A stretch of DNA of 64,000 bases, from positions 1-64,000 of the forward strand of contig NZ_ATUD01000004.1 of assembly GCF_000420025.1 (NCBI RefSeq), given 5' to 3'. The notes below the pieces were generated by a model. It was not told the origin of the DNA. It ran no database searches and saw nothing but the letters and a program-made list of their open reading frames with translations. The stretch is from Patulibacter americanus DSM 16676 (GTDB lineage Bacteria > Actinomycetota > Thermoleophilia > Solirubrobacterales > Solirubrobacteraceae). Each line of letters opens with the position of its first letter. The stretch's first letter is position 1. A program made the translations under genes and the position numbers. This document shows, piece after piece, positions 18,643 through 26,406 of the stretch.

Positions 18643-19283
18643 CCCCTCCCGTCCCTCATCCCGCCCCCCAGGGCCCGCCCTCCGGCGACGGCTCGCACAG
18701 CCCCACCCGCCGTGGGGTGGCGATCCAGCGCCTGACCTTCGCCGACATGCCGCAGGTGCTCGCGATCGAGCGCCGCAGCTACCGGGCCCCGTGGTCCCTG
18801 GCGATGTTCGTGCTCGAGACGGCGAAGCCCGGCGGGCTGTGCGTCGTCGCGCGTGGCTTCGGGGCGGGGCAGACGGGCACCGCGCCGGCGCTGCTGGGCT
18901 ACGCGATCGTCTCGCGCTACGACGACGCGTTCCACGTCATGAACGTGTGCGTCGACCCGAACCGCCGCCGGGAGGGCATCGCCCGTGCGCTGCTCGAGCA
19001 CGTCATCGACCGCGCCGGCGGGGACGACGCGCGGCTGACCCTCGAGGTCCGGCCGTCGAACCGGGGCGCCCGCGCGCTCTACGACGAGCTCGGGTTCCTC
19101 TCCGTCGGCACCCGCCGGCGGTACTACCGCGACGACGGCGAGGACGCCCTCATCATGTGGCGCACCCCCGCGACGCTGCAGGGCCGGGTGGACGACGTCC
19201 CCGGCGCCGAGGAGGTCACGGGCCCCGGCTCGCGGGGCCCCGTCCCGCCCGACGTCCGCGGCGACCACGGGGGCCTGCGGTGA
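18639..19283 (+). CDS. rimI: RimI-like ribosomal-protein/N-terminal acetyltransferase
   Basis: A GNAT-fold acetyltransferase of 214 aa. The acetyl-CoA site is NVCVDPNRRREGIARALLEHVI (RRxGIA), followed by LEVRPSNRGARALYDELGF, typical of RimI. In E. coli RimI acetylates the N terminus of S18; actinobacterial homologues often lie in this t6A operon and have broad N-terminal specificity. GTG start overlapping tsaB. A tail of about 30 residues rich in Pro and Gly is extra. Confidence 0.92.
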   Translation: MTPPVPHPAPQGPPSGDGSHSPTRRGVAIQRLTFADMPQVLAIERRSYRAPWSLAMFVLETAKPGGLCVVARGFGAGQTGTAPALLGYAIVSRYDDAFHVMNVCVDPNRRREGIARALLEHVIDRAGGDDARLTLEVRPSNRGARALYDELGFLSVGTRRRYYRDDGEDALIMWRTPATLQGRVDDVPGAEEVTGPGSRGPVPPDVRGDHGGLR

Positions 19284-20278
19284 TCCTCGGCATCGAGACG
19301 AGCTGCGACGACACCTGCGCGGCGGTCGTCGACGACGACGGCCGGATCCTGTCCAACGTCATCTCGAGCCAGGGGATCCACGACGCGTACGGCGGCGTCG
19401 TCCCCGAGCTCGCCGCCCGCGCGCACGTCGAGCGCTGCGACCTCGTCGTCGCCGACGCGCTACGGACCGCTGGGATCGTGCTGGACGACGTGGACCGCAT
19501 CGCGGTCACCCAGGGCCCCGGGCTCGTCGGCGCGCTGCTCGTCGGCCTGCAGACGGCCAAGGCGCTCGCCGTCGTGCGCGGGATCCCCTTGGTCCCGGTC
19601 GACCACCTCGAGGGCCACGTCCTGGCCTGCACGCTGGCCCCGCTCTCCTTCGACCCGCCCTTCGTGGCGCTCGTGGCCTCGGGCGGCCACACGTTCCTCG
19701 CCCGCGTCGACGACGACGGGCGGATCCAGGAGCTCGGGGGGACGCTGGACGACGCGGCGGGGGAGGCCGTCGACAAGGGCGCCCGTCTGCTCGGGCTGCC
19801 CTACCCCGGTGGCCCCGCGCTCGAGCGCCTCGCCGGGGACGGCGATCCCACGGCGTTCGCGTTCCCGACGGCGAAGGGCGTCAAGGGTCTCGACCTCTCC
19901 TTCGCCGGGCTGAAGACGTCGCTGCTCTACCGGATCCGCGACATGGGGGAGGCCGAGGCGGAGCGCCACCGCGCCGACCTCGCGGCGTCCTACCTGCACG
20001 CCGTCGTCGAGACGCTTGCGATCCGCGTCGAGCGCGCGTTGGAGGCCACGGGTACGGACCGCCTCGCCGTCGGCGGCGGGGTGGCGGCGAACGGCCCCCT
20101 GCGCGAGCGGCTGCGGGCCCTGCCGGCGTCCGTCGCGATCCCCGAGCGGGCGCTCTGCACCGACAACGCCGCGATGATCGCCGCCGTGGCGCTGCGTCGG
20201 CCGGCGCTGGCGGCGGGCGACGTGCCGGGCCTCGAGGCCTACGGCACGGGACAGCGTCCACCTGCGCCCGTCGCCTGA
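19280..20278 (+). CDS. tsaD: tRNA N6-adenosine threonylcarbamoyltransferase TsaD
   Basis: TsaD transfers the threonylcarbamoyl group from threonylcarbamoyl-AMP to A37 of tRNA. The 332-aa protein starts ILGIETSCDDTCAAVV. It carries the metal-binding region (VPELAARAHVERC, HLEGHVLA), LVASGGHT and DLSFAGLKTSLL. The GTG start overlaps rimI. The length and motif set are complete, so with tsaE and tsaB here only tsaC, not in this window, is needed for the pathway. Confidence 0.97.
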   Translation: MILGIETSCDDTCAAVVDDDGRILSNVISSQGIHDAYGGVVPELAARAHVERCDLVVADALRTAGIVLDDVDRIAVTQGPGLVGALLVGLQTAKALAVVRGIPLVPVDHLEGHVLACTLAPLSFDPPFVALVASGGHTFLARVDDDGRIQELGGTLDDAAGEAVDKGARLLGLPYPGGPALERLAGDGDPTAFAFPTAKGVKGLDLSFAGLKTSLLYRIRDMGEAEAERHRADLAASYLHAVVETLAIRVERALEATGTDRLAVGGGVAANGPLRERLRALPASVAIPERALCTDNAAMIAAVALRRPALAAGDVPGLEAYGTGQRPPAPVA

Positions 20279-20432
20279 CGGGCACCCGGCCCGGGCGCCC
20301 GACGGACACCGCCTCGACGGGCTCGCGGGGGACGCCCGGGGCGGATGGCCCGGCCCCGCCACCCGGCTGATCGCGCCATCACCCCGGCCGATCGGGCGCC
20401 GTCCCGGTCGCCACGTCTGACAGGATCGGGGG

Positions 20433-21515
20433 GTGCCCGCCCCGCCCCCAGAGGTCGTCGTCTTCCTGCGCGCCGGCTGCCACCTGTGCGAGGACGCGCT
20501 GGCCGATCTCGAGGCGCTGAGCGGCCAGGAGCCCTTCGCGGTGCGGACCGTCGACATCGAGCGCGACGACCGCCTGCACGCCCGCTACCTCGAGCGCATC
20601 CCCGTGGTGGCGGTCGCGGGCGAGGAGCTGTGCGACTTCGCCGTCGACGCCGAGAAGGTGCTGGCCGCCGTCCGCGACGTGCGTGCCCGCCGCGAGGCCG
20701 TGGGTGGCGCGGAGGGCCGGCGCCCGCCGAGCACCGCCACCCCCCTCTCCGCCGTCGCCGCCCGCCGCATCGCCGCCCAGCCGCTGCGGCGGATCGAGGA
20801 CCGCCCGACGGTGGTGGAGCCCGCCGTACCCGTCGCCGCCACGGAGCTGGCGTCCGTCGAGCTCGCGCCCGTCGAGCGCGAAGAGCCCGCGGTGCCGGAG
20901 GTCCGGCTCGGCGTCGGCCAGGCCGAGCGGCTCTCCCGGTACCTGCAGACGCTGACCCAGGCCCGGAAGATGGGCCGCGCGACGATGAGCTCGCAGGAGC
21001 TCTCCGCCCACACCCACGTCAACTCGACGCAGATCCGCCGAGACCTCTCCGGCTTCGGCCGGTTCGGCAAGCGCGGCGTCGGTTACGACGTCGAGGAGCT
21101 GGTCACGAAGATCCGCTCCATCCTGCACACCAGCACGCACGTGAGCATCGTCCTGCTCGGTGCGGGGTACCTCGGCCGGGCCATCGCCGGCTCGGACGTG
21201 TTCGCCGACCACGGCTTCGAGATCGTGGCCGTCCTCGACAACGACCCGGGCAAGATCGGCGCCCCGCTGGGTGACCTCGTGATCGGCGACGTCCGCCACC
21301 TCGGCGACGTCGTGCGCGAGAACGAGGTCGTCGTCGGCGTCATCGCCTCCCCCGCGAAGGCCGCCCAGGGCCTGGCGGACGAGCTCGTCGACGCCGGGGT
21401 GCAGATCATCTTCAACTACAGCGGCACGCTCCTGCGCACGCCGCCCGAGGTGACGGTGCACACCTCCAGTCCCGCCGTGGATCTGCTCCACGCCCTGTAC
21501 TACTACCTCGCCTAG
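20433..21515 (+). CDS. Fusion of glutaredoxin-like domain and redox repressor Rex
   Basis: One 360-aa frame carries two domains. Residues 7-78 form a glutaredoxin/DUF836-like thioredoxin fold (VVFLRAGCHLCEDALADL, active-site pair Cys16/Cys19, cis-Pro in RIPVVAVAGEEL). A Pro/Ala/Glu-rich linker runs from about 79 to 156. Rex starts near residue 157 with a winged helix (MSSQELSAHTHVNSTQIRRD), then a Rossmann domain (IVLLGAGYLGRAIAG) and the C-terminal swap helix ending VDLLHALYYYLA. Rex represses respiratory and fermentative genes and leaves DNA when NADH rises. In other actinobacteria a small glutaredoxin-family gene often precedes rex; here no stop separates them. An internal start in the linker could still give free Rex. 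Confidence 0.88.
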   Translation: MPAPPPEVVVFLRAGCHLCEDALADLEALSGQEPFAVRTVDIERDDRLHARYLERIPVVAVAGEELCDFAVDAEKVLAAVRDVRARREAVGGAEGRRPPSTATPLSAVAARRIAAQPLRRIEDRPTVVEPAVPVAATELASVELAPVEREEPAVPEVRLGVGQAERLSRYLQTLTQARKMGRATMSSQELSAHTHVNSTQIRRDLSGFGRFGKRGVGYDVEELVTKIRSILHTSTHVSIVLLGAGYLGRAIAGSDVFADHGFEIVAVLDNDPGKIGAPLGDLVIGDVRHLGDVVRENEVVVGVIASPAKAAQGLADELVDAGVQIIFNYSGTLLRTPPEVTVHTSSPAVDLLHALYYYLA

Positions 21516-21550
21516 ATGCCTTCTCCCGCGACCTCCGAGCGTCCCGCCTG

Positions 21551-22720
21551 ATGGGTGCCGACGCAGCCATCGACCTGCCCGCGGCGACCGCGGCCTACGC
21601 CTCCGGCACCGACGGGACGGTGGGGATCGAGGAGGAGTTCATGCTCCTCGACCCGGCCACCCTGGACCTGGTCCCGCGGTTCGAGGACCTGCAGGCGCTG
21701 ACGAACCGGGACCCGCTGCTGGCGACGTCCGTGGCGGGCGAGCTCATCCGCACCGAGGTCGAGATCCGCTCGGGCAAGGGCGAGACGCTCTCGGACGCCC
21801 TCGGGTTCCAGCGCGAGCACCGCCGCCGGCTGTTCGCCGCGTCGCAGGACCTCGGCGTCTGCCTCGGCGCCACGGGCACGCACCCGTGGGACGACTACCG
21901 CCACCAGACGTTCATCGACACGGAGCACTACCAGCGCGTCGTGGAGGGTCTGCGCTGGGTCGCCCAGCGCAACGCGACCTTCTCGCTGCACGTCCACGTC
22001 GGCATCCGCGATCCCGACCGGGCGGTCGCCGTCTGCGACCGCCTGCGCGGCGTGCTGCCGCAGCTCCTGGCGCTCTCGGCGAACTCGCCCTTCGTCGACG
22101 GGCTCGAGACGGGGCTGCACTCCGTGCGCACGCAGACGTTCACGAAGTCGTTCCCGCGCTGCGGCGTGCCGGACCACTTCGGCTCGTGGCGCGCGTTCTG
22201 CGAGTACCTCGAGCTCCTGCAGGCCACGGACTCCATCCAGGAGTACACCCAGGTGTGGTGGTCCGTCCGGCCGCACATCTCGTTCGGCACCGTCGAGATC
22301 CGCATCGCCGACGCCCAGAGCACGGCGGCCGAGGCCGAGGCGCTCACGCAGCTCATCGTGGCCTGCGCGATGCAGGCCGCCCGCGACCACGACGAGGGCC
22401 GCCCCTTCGAGCCGCCCGTCGCGCGCCTGGTCGAGGAGAACATGTGGCGCGCGATCCGCGACGGCCGCGCCGGCAAGCTCGTCGACTGGGACGCCCGCGC
22501 GGAGTACCCCGCGGCCGCGGCCGCCGACCGGCTCCTGGAGTGGACGGCGCCCGTGCGCTCCGAGCTCGGCATCGAGCCGCGGTTCCCCGAGAGGAACGGC
22601 GCCCAGCGCCAGCAGGACCGCGTCGCCGAGGGCGCCTCGCCCGCCGAGGCGTTCGCCGCCGCCGTGCAGGAGACCCAGGACTCCTACCCCGCTTCCGCGA
22701 GCCCGCGCACCGACCCCTAA
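21551..22720 (+). CDS. Carboxylate-amine ligase, GCS2/YbdK family
   Basis: The 389-aa protein belongs to the glutamate-cysteine ligase type 2 family: VGIEEEFMLLDPAT (catalytic acidic cluster), RTEVEIRSG, GATGTHPW, LHVHVGI and TVEIRIADAQST. These enzymes join a carboxylate to an amine with ATP. E. coli YbdK has weak gamma-glutamylcysteine activity; actinobacterial relatives include ergothioneine-related EgtA, so the product is uncertain. It lies 35 nt after the Grx-Rex fusion, which may link it to thiol or redox metabolism. The final 25 residues are disordered. Confidence 0.9.
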   Translation: MGADAAIDLPAATAAYASGTDGTVGIEEEFMLLDPATLDLVPRFEDLQALTNRDPLLATSVAGELIRTEVEIRSGKGETLSDALGFQREHRRRLFAASQDLGVCLGATGTHPWDDYRHQTFIDTEHYQRVVEGLRWVAQRNATFSLHVHVGIRDPDRAVAVCDRLRGVLPQLLALSANSPFVDGLETGLHSVRTQTFTKSFPRCGVPDHFGSWRAFCEYLELLQATDSIQEYTQVWWSVRPHISFGTVEIRIADAQSTAAEAEALTQLIVACAMQAARDHDEGRPFEPPVARLVEENMWRAIRDGRAGKLVDWDARAEYPAAAAADRLLEWTAPVRSELGIEPRFPERNGAQRQQDRVAEGASPAEAFAAAVQETQDSYPASASPRTDP

Positions 22721-22733
22721 AGGAGCGATCCAC

Positions 22734-23165
22734 GTGAGCACCCAGGACCCGAACGACCCCGGCGCCCAGCCGGGCGGCCAGCCCTCCGAGCAGGAGATGA
22801 TGGCCGCGTACGAGGAGCAGATGCGGAACATCCGCGTCGAGGAGCTGCTCGTCCAGGCCCTCGCGAGCATCATCGAGGTCGGCGGCCGCCGCGGCGGCCT
22901 CGCCGGCCCCCCGGAGGAGGCCGGCGACACCGACCCCGACCAGCTCGGCCTCGCGATCGAGGTCATCCGCGCGCTGCAGCCGCTGGCGGCCCCGCTGCTC
23001 GGCCCGAACGCCAGCCAGGTCGATCAGGCGCTCTCGCAGCTCCAGATCGCCTACACGAAGATCACCGGCGCCCCGGCACCCTCGTCGGGCGGCGCGTCCG
23101 GCGGCCCCGGCGGCCCCGCGGGCCCCGGAGCCGGCGGCAGCGGGCTCTGGACGCCCGGCCAGTAG
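22734..23165 (+). CDS. Small hypothetical protein, faintly DUF1844-like
   Basis: The 143-aa acidic protein has a central amphipathic core (VEELLVQALASIIEVGG, then LAIEVIRALQPLAAPLLG and VDQALSQLQIAYTKIT). This recalls the helical DUF1844 family only loosely. The C-terminal 30 residues are Gly/Pro/Ser-rich and disordered. It has the clearest Shine-Dalgarno sequence of the neighbourhood, AAAGGAG, 8 nt before a GTG start; the TAA of the upstream ligase lies within it, so the two genes are probably one transcript. Confidence 0.7.
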   Translation: MSTQDPNDPGAQPGGQPSEQEMMAAYEEQMRNIRVEELLVQALASIIEVGGRRGGLAGPPEEAGDTDPDQLGLAIEVIRALQPLAAPLLGPNASQVDQALSQLQIAYTKITGAPAPSSGGASGGPGGPAGPGAGGSGLWTPGQ

Positions 23166-23237
23166 CGCTCAGGGGGCCGCGGGCGCAGCCGCCCGCGGCC
23201 TTCACGCGACGTTGACACCCGCGGGCATCGGGCGGGC

Positions 23238-23243
23238 CTAGGC
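23238..23243 (+). promoter_or_regulatory. -10 element upstream of secreted protein gene
   Basis: TAGGCT, about 65 nt before the GTG at 23309. It predicts a 5' UTR of nearly 60 nt, ending with GGGAG as the ribosome-binding site. Confidence 0.45.
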
Positions 23244-23308
23244 TCGACCGATCGGTCCCCGTCCGCCGCCGGTCGGGGGCGTCGTCCGCCAGTCCCCGGG
23301 AGCCCGCC

Positions 23309-24079
23309 GTGCCGAGTCCGTCCGTCCGTCCCTTGGCCCTCGCGGCCGGTCTGCTGCTCGCCCTGCCCGCGGTGGCGGGTGCCGACGGGGGCGTGACGGC
23401 CCCGTCCTACCCGGGCAACACCCTGCAGGTCGACGCCGACGGCCCGCTCGTGGCCGGGACGGCCCAGACCGTGAAGCTCTCCGGCCACGCGGAGTGGGGG
23501 GAGCCCACGTCGCCGACGAGCATCCTCTTCGGCGTCTCGATGTACGCGCAGGACCCGCGCATCGACCCCGCGTGCGCCCCGAGCTTCGGCGGCCAGCTCC
23601 AGAAGGTGATCAACCTGCCGGGGCTCAACGCGTCGGCCTCCCCGACCGGGTTCGTGGTCGGCGACGGCGCGATCCGCATCAGCCCGACACCCCCGGCCAC
23701 GGGCCAGGACTGGTCGATCACGTCGCCGCCCTTCGTCGTCCGGCTGGGTGTCGAGCAGGTGCTGCTCTGCGCGTACCAGCGCTACGTCACCGACGACGTC
23801 GCGTCGTTCCAGCGCACGGTGCAGGTCGCCCAGCCCGGCTGCTCCTTCCGGCCCTCGTCCGTCCGTCGCGGGCGGGCCGCCCGCCTGCGCTGCAACTTCA
23901 CCGGCGAGGTGACGGCCCGGCTGACCCGCAAGGGCCAGCGCAGCCGCACGGCCCGCGCGACGGTCGGGGCGGAGGGCACCGCGACCCTGAAGGTCGGGCG
24001 CCTCGCGAAGGGCCGGTGGACGGCGCGCTTCGTCTCGAACGACGTGGCGGTCGGGCGGGCCGCGTTGCGGGTGCGCTGA
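23309..24079 (+). CDS. Secreted protein of unknown function
   Basis: The 256-aa product starts with a Sec signal peptide (LALAAGLLLALPAVAGADG, cleavage after about residue 25). The mature part has two beta-rich regions. A pair of cysteines in the first (DPACAP, LLCAY) probably forms a disulphide. A basic C-terminal beta domain (SSVRRGRAARLRCNFTGEVTARL) is of the same style as the C-terminal domains of the secreted protein at 28478-29530. No enzyme motif is visible. The GTG start follows GGGAGCCCGCC. Confidence 0.7.
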   Translation: MPSPSVRPLALAAGLLLALPAVAGADGGVTAPSYPGNTLQVDADGPLVAGTAQTVKLSGHAEWGEPTSPTSILFGVSMYAQDPRIDPACAPSFGGQLQKVINLPGLNASASPTGFVVGDGAIRISPTPPATGQDWSITSPPFVVRLGVEQVLLCAYQRYVTDDVASFQRTVQVAQPGCSFRPSSVRRGRAARLRCNFTGEVTARLTRKGQRSRTARATVGAEGTATLKVGRLAKGRWTARFVSNDVAVGRAALRVR

Positions 24080-24205
24080 CGCGCGGTCGCGTCGCGGGGG
24101 CACTGCGGCGACGGTCCGCGGCCGGCGCGGTGCGGGCCCGTCCCGCACCGCCTGAACGGGGTCGGCCGGTCCGGCGTGGGCGAGGCGTAGACTGCCCGAC
24201 CGGCC

Positions 24206-26128
24206 ATGGCCGAACGTCGCCTCCACGGACTCCAGCGCGTCCTCGGGACCAACGCGCTCTTCTCGACGGCCTACGGCAACGTCGGGTCGTCCATCTACTA
24301 CGCCCTCGGGCTCGTGGCCGGCTTCGCGCTCGGCCTGACGCCCGTCGTCTTCGTCATCACGGGCGTCATCTTCTTCCTGACGGCCGCCACGTACGCCGAG
24401 GCGACCGCGATGTACCCCGAGGCCGGCGGGTCCTCGAGCTTCGCCCGCCGCGCGTTCAACGAGTTCTGGTCGTTCTTCGCTGCCTGGGGGCAGATGCTGA
24501 ACTACACGATCACGATCGCGATCAGCTCGTACTTCGTGCCGCACTACATCGGCGGGCTGTTCGAGCCGCTGGAGTTCCTGCGTAGCGCGCCGGGCGACGT
24601 CGTCTTCGCGATCGTGGTCATCGGCATCCTCGCGTCGATCAACATCGTCGGCGCGAAGGAGTCCGCCGGGGTCAACATCGCGCTGGCGGTCACGGACTTC
24701 CTCACCCAGGTGCTGCTCGTCGGCCTGGGGATGTTCCTCGTCTTCAGCCCGGAGACGCTCATCGACAACGTCGAGCTGGGCGTCTCTCCGGAGTGGAAGG
24801 ACTTCCTGATCGCGATCCCGATCGGCATGGTCGCCTACACGGGCATCGAGACGATCTCGAACATGGCCGAGGAGGCCAAGGACGCGGGCACGACGGTGCC
24901 CGCTGCGATCAAGCGCGTCGTGATCGCCGTCTTCGCGATCTACGCCTTCCTGCCGATGGTCGCCCTCTCGGCGCTCCCGGTGCAGCAGGACCCGAAGACC
25001 GGGGAGTACTTCACGCTGCTGGGCCTGGAGGAGGACCAGGGCGGGTTCGCCGGCGACCCGATCCTGGGCGTCGTGAAGAACATGGACCTCGGGGTCCTCC
25101 AGCAGCCCGTGCAGGTCTACGTCGGCCTGCTCGCCGCGACGATCCTGTTCCTCGCCACGAACGCCGGCGTGATCGGCGTCTCACGCCTCGTCTACTCCAT
25201 GGGCGTGCACCGGCAGATGCCCGACCGGCTGCGCACGCTGCACCCGAAGTTCGGCACCCCGTGGGTGGGCATCCTCGTCTTCGGCGCCCTCGCGGCGCTG
25301 GCGGTCATCCCGGGGCAGGCCACGTTCCTGTCGAACATGTACGCGTTCGGCGCGATGCTCTCCTTCACGATCGCCCACATCTCGGTGATCCGGCTGCGGG
25401 CCCGGCACCCCGACTTCCCGCGGCCGTACCGCGGCCCCGGCAACATCACGATCCGCGGCGTCTCGTACCCGCTCTTCGCGGTGGTCGGCGGCCTGGGCAC
25501 CGGCATCGCGTTCGTCGTCGTGGTCGCGCTGCACCCGGCGGTCGCCTTGGCCGGCGTGGGCTGGATGGTCGCCGGGCTGGTGATCTACCCGCTCTACCGC
25601 CGCAACCAGGGCCTCGACCTCAAGACGACCCACAAGATCGCCACGCCCGACGTCATCGTCGACCACGAGGCGGAGTACGAGTCCGTGATCGTGGCGCTGC
25701 TCGGCCTGCGCTACTCCGAGGCCGCGATGAACACGGCCACGGTGGTGGCGGCCAAGCGCCGCCGCGGCATCTACCTGATGGTGCCGATCGTCGTCCCGCA
25801 GTCCGCGCCCATCGACGCCCGCATGCCCGAGCAGGAGCGCGCCGCCGAGGCCCTCATCGAGGAGGCCCGGCTGCAGATCGGCAACCGCCTGCAGGCCCGC
25901 TGGGTCAAGGTGCGCGCCGGGCAGTTCGGCCGCGTGATCGTCGAGGACGCGCGCCTCACGAAGGCCCGGGCGATCGTGATGTCGATCCCGCCCAAGGCCG
26001 GGTCGGGATCCATCTACCGCAGCATCGACACCGTGATGGCCGAACGCCCCTGCCGCGTGATCCTCCAGGCCGACCCGGAGTCGCGGACGGTCGCCCAGCT
26101 CGCCGAGCGCGACGGGGTGGCGTCGTGA
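24206..26128 (+). CDS. APC-superfamily amino-acid permease with C-terminal USP-like domain
   Basis: A 640-aa protein. About 12 transmembrane helices carry family patterns: STAYGNVGSSIYYALGLVAGFALG in TM1, AEATAMYPEAGGSSSFARRA in TM2-loop and GMVAYTGIETISNMAEEAKD in TM6-7. After the last helix (VIYPLYRRNQGLDLK) comes a cytoplasmic domain of about 160 residues with universal-stress-protein character (YESVIVALLGL, KARAIVMSIPPKAGSGSIYRS), which may gate transport. TAGACT (24188-24193) lies 12 nt before the ATG. First gene of a three-gene operon with two permeases. Confidence 0.9.
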   Translation: MAERRLHGLQRVLGTNALFSTAYGNVGSSIYYALGLVAGFALGLTPVVFVITGVIFFLTAATYAEATAMYPEAGGSSSFARRAFNEFWSFFAAWGQMLNYTITIAISSYFVPHYIGGLFEPLEFLRSAPGDVVFAIVVIGILASINIVGAKESAGVNIALAVTDFLTQVLLVGLGMFLVFSPETLIDNVELGVSPEWKDFLIAIPIGMVAYTGIETISNMAEEAKDAGTTVPAAIKRVVIAVFAIYAFLPMVALSALPVQQDPKTGEYFTLLGLEEDQGGFAGDPILGVVKNMDLGVLQQPVQVYVGLLAATILFLATNAGVIGVSRLVYSMGVHRQMPDRLRTLHPKFGTPWVGILVFGALAALAVIPGQATFLSNMYAFGAMLSFTIAHISVIRLRARHPDFPRPYRGPGNITIRGVSYPLFAVVGGLGTGIAFVVVVALHPAVALAGVGWMVAGLVIYPLYRRNQGLDLKTTHKIATPDVIVDHEAEYESVIVALLGLRYSEAAMNTATVVAAKRRRGIYLMVPIVVPQSAPIDARMPEQERAAEALIEEARLQIGNRLQARWVKVRAGQFGRVIVEDARLTKARAIVMSIPPKAGSGSIYRSIDTVMAERPCRVILQADPESRTVAQLAERDGVAS

Positions 26129-26406
26129 GCGGCGCCCGCCGGCCGGACGACTCCGGGCCGCAGGCGCCGGAGGATGCCGCCGGGGCCCGCCGCGGGCTCT
26201 ACGGCGGGGCCACCGTCGTGCTCTCCTCGCTCGTGGCGCTGCTCGGCGTGGCGATGGTCGTGATCGCCCTGGCCGGCGGGGGCGGGCCGCTGGCCCGCGG
26301 CGTGCTCGTCGGCCTGCTCTTCGTGCTCGCGGGCGGCGGCCGCGCCTGGATGGCGTGGCGCGGCGCGAGCCTCGCGACGCCGAAGGAGGAGGACGACCGT
26401 GGGTGA
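26125..26406 (+). CDS. Small two-helix membrane protein between two APC permeases
   Basis: A 93-aa protein with a polar Pro/Arg-rich N terminus, two hydrophobic segments (TVVLSSLVALLGVAMVVIAL and GVLVGLLFVLAGGGRAW) and a short acidic tail. The GTG start overlaps the upstream stop as GTGA. Its 3' end overlaps the next permease start by 8 nt, and its last codons supply that gene's ribosome-binding site (AAGGAGGAGG). The position suggests an accessory subunit of one or both permeases. Confidence 0.75.
   Translation: MSGARRPDDSGPQAPEDAAGARRGLYGGATVVLSSLVALLGVAMVVIALAGGGGPLARGVLVGLLFVLAGGGRAWMAWRGASLATPKEEDDRG

Noticed and set aside
20700-20900. Separate rex gene starting inside the linker
   Set aside because: No Shine-Dalgarno sequence or -10 hexamer is evident before the linker GTG codons, and no stop ends the glutaredoxin part; cannot be fully excluded.
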